Assembly (NCBI GenBank): GCA_030693565.1
Contig: JAUYAJ010000216.1
Coordinates: forward strand, 1 to 5,962
Length of the DNA stretch: 5,962 nucleotides
Origin: Rubrivivax sp.
GTDB lineage: Bacteria > Pseudomonadota > Gammaproteobacteria > Burkholderiales > Burkholderiaceae_C
Direction of reading: 5' to 3'
Positions 5,281 through 5,962 of the stretch are shown in pieces; position 1 is the first letter of the stretch, and each line of letters starts with the position of its first letter. The notes below the pieces were generated by a model. The model did not search any database and was not told where the DNA came from. It was given only the letters and a program-made list of their open reading frames with translations. Made by a program: the position numbers and the translations under genes.

Positions 5281-5962
5281 TCACCGCGGCGCCGCCCGCA
5301 AGGCCCTCGACAACAGCATCACCGGCAACAAACCCACAGCGACGATCGCCAGCGAGGGCAACGCCGCTTCGCCCAGGCGCTCGTCGCGGGCGAAGTTGTA
5401 TGCCACCACCGCCAGCGTGTCGCTGCCAAAAGGGCGCAGCACCAGCGTCGCCGGCAACTCCTTCATGACGTCGACGAAGACCAGCAGCCCGGCCGCCAGC
5501 GCCGAGCGCCGCAGCAGCGGCAGGTGCAGTTCGACGAAGACGCGGCGCGGCCCGCTGCCCAGCATGCGCGCGGTTTCGTCGATCGCCATCGGCACCCGCG
5601 CGTAACCTGCCTCCACCGACTGCAAGGCGACCGCCGAAAAGCGCGCCAGGTAGGCGTAGAGCAGGCCGAACACGGTGCCGGTGACGATGCCCGACACCGG
5701 GGCGTCGGGGAAGCGCGCCTGCAGCCAGCCCACCGGCAGCAGGATGCCGATGGCGACCACCGCGCCCGGCACCGCGTAGCCCAGCGAGAGCACACGCGCG
5801 GCCACCTGCAGCAGGCCGCCGCGGCGGCGCCGGCGCAGCGCAAAGCCCAGCCCCAGCGCCAGCGCGCTGGCGGCCAGCGCCGCCAGCGTGGCGAGCTGGA
5901 AGCTGGCCAGCGACCACTGCAGGAAACGCTCGAGCGGCAGCCCGAACTCCGACAGCGTCGCC
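5281..5962 (-). CDS. Iron(III)-type ABC transporter permease (FbpB/AfuB-like), C-terminal part
   Basis: The frame is open from the right edge of the window to TGA 5281-5283, about 226 residues, so the 5' part lies outside. It is the second membrane half of a fused two-domain permease of the ferric-iron family (usually about 500-560 aa), which moves iron from a periplasmic binding protein across the inner membrane using an ATPase partner. Several hydrophobic segments are visible (such as LSLGYAVPGAVVAIGILLP, and IVTGTVFGLLYAYLARF). The ATPase-contacting EAA loop lies at about 5577-5518: DETARMLG, then ELHLPLL. The family-typical DVMKELPATLVLRPFGSDTLA and YNFARDERLGEAALPSL follow. The sequence looks like a normal chromosomal gene with very high G/C third positions. 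Its stop lies 128 bp from the integrase start, so it flanks the element and may carry the attachment site. Other substrates of this permease class cannot be excluded. Confidence 0.88.
   Translation of the reverse strand, partial: ATLSEFGLPLERFLQWSLASFQLATLAALAASALALGLGFALRRRRRGGLLQVAARVLSLGYAVPGAVVAIGILLPVGWLQARFPDAPVSGIVTGTVFGLLYAYLARFSAVALQSVEAGYARVPMAIDETARMLGSGPRRVFVELHLPLLRRSALAAGLLVFVDVMKELPATLVLRPFGSDTLAVVAYNFARDERLGEAALPSLAIVAVGLLPVMLLSRALRAAPR

Noticed and set aside
5219..5917. 232-codon minus-strand frame rich in Gly/Ala/Arg
   Set aside because: It overlaps the permease in another frame; the permease frame has the EAA loop and membrane segments, this one has only low-complexity residues.

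Overview
The window is GC-rich, and its coding stretches strongly favour G or C at third codon positions. Together with a P4-type integrase, a phage AlpA-type regulator and an Fbp-type iron ABC permease, this suggests a proteobacterium, most likely Betaproteobacteria/Burkholderiales. That taxon is inferred from style, not from a marker gene.

All recognisable genes read on the minus strand. From right to left: (i) the 3' end of a chromosomal iron(III)-type ABC transporter permease (5281-5962); (ii) a complete tyrosine integrase (3957-5153), with a promoter-like sequence and a tandem 12-bp repeat in front of it; (iii) about 1.1 kb without a convincing gene (2854-3956). This gap holds nested inverted repeats, DnaA-box-like sequences, a (CT)14 microsatellite, two G-quadruplex motifs and possibly a short coding fragment. 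Next come (iv) a Nu1-like small terminase subunit (2272-2853); (v) an unrecognised protein of about 257 aa (1337-2110); (vi) an AlpA-type regulator (934-1194) that overlaps an unrecognised 215-aa protein (290-937) by a GTGA; and (vii) the first ~48 residues of a phage S49-type head protease. The protease is cut at about position 137 by what looks like an IS21-family end with four 21-bp terminal repeats.

The layout fits an integrated phage-related element, either a phage satellite or a decaying prophage, inserted beside or into the 3' end of the permease gene and later hit by an IS. It has an integrase, a regulator, a small terminase and the start of a capsid protease. No large terminase or portal gene lies between the small terminase and the protease, where lambda-like phages carry them. 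The repeat-rich DNA directly upstream of the small terminase is where such phages keep cos, so a packaging site or replication origin is the most attractive hypothesis for it. None of this could be tested by database search here.
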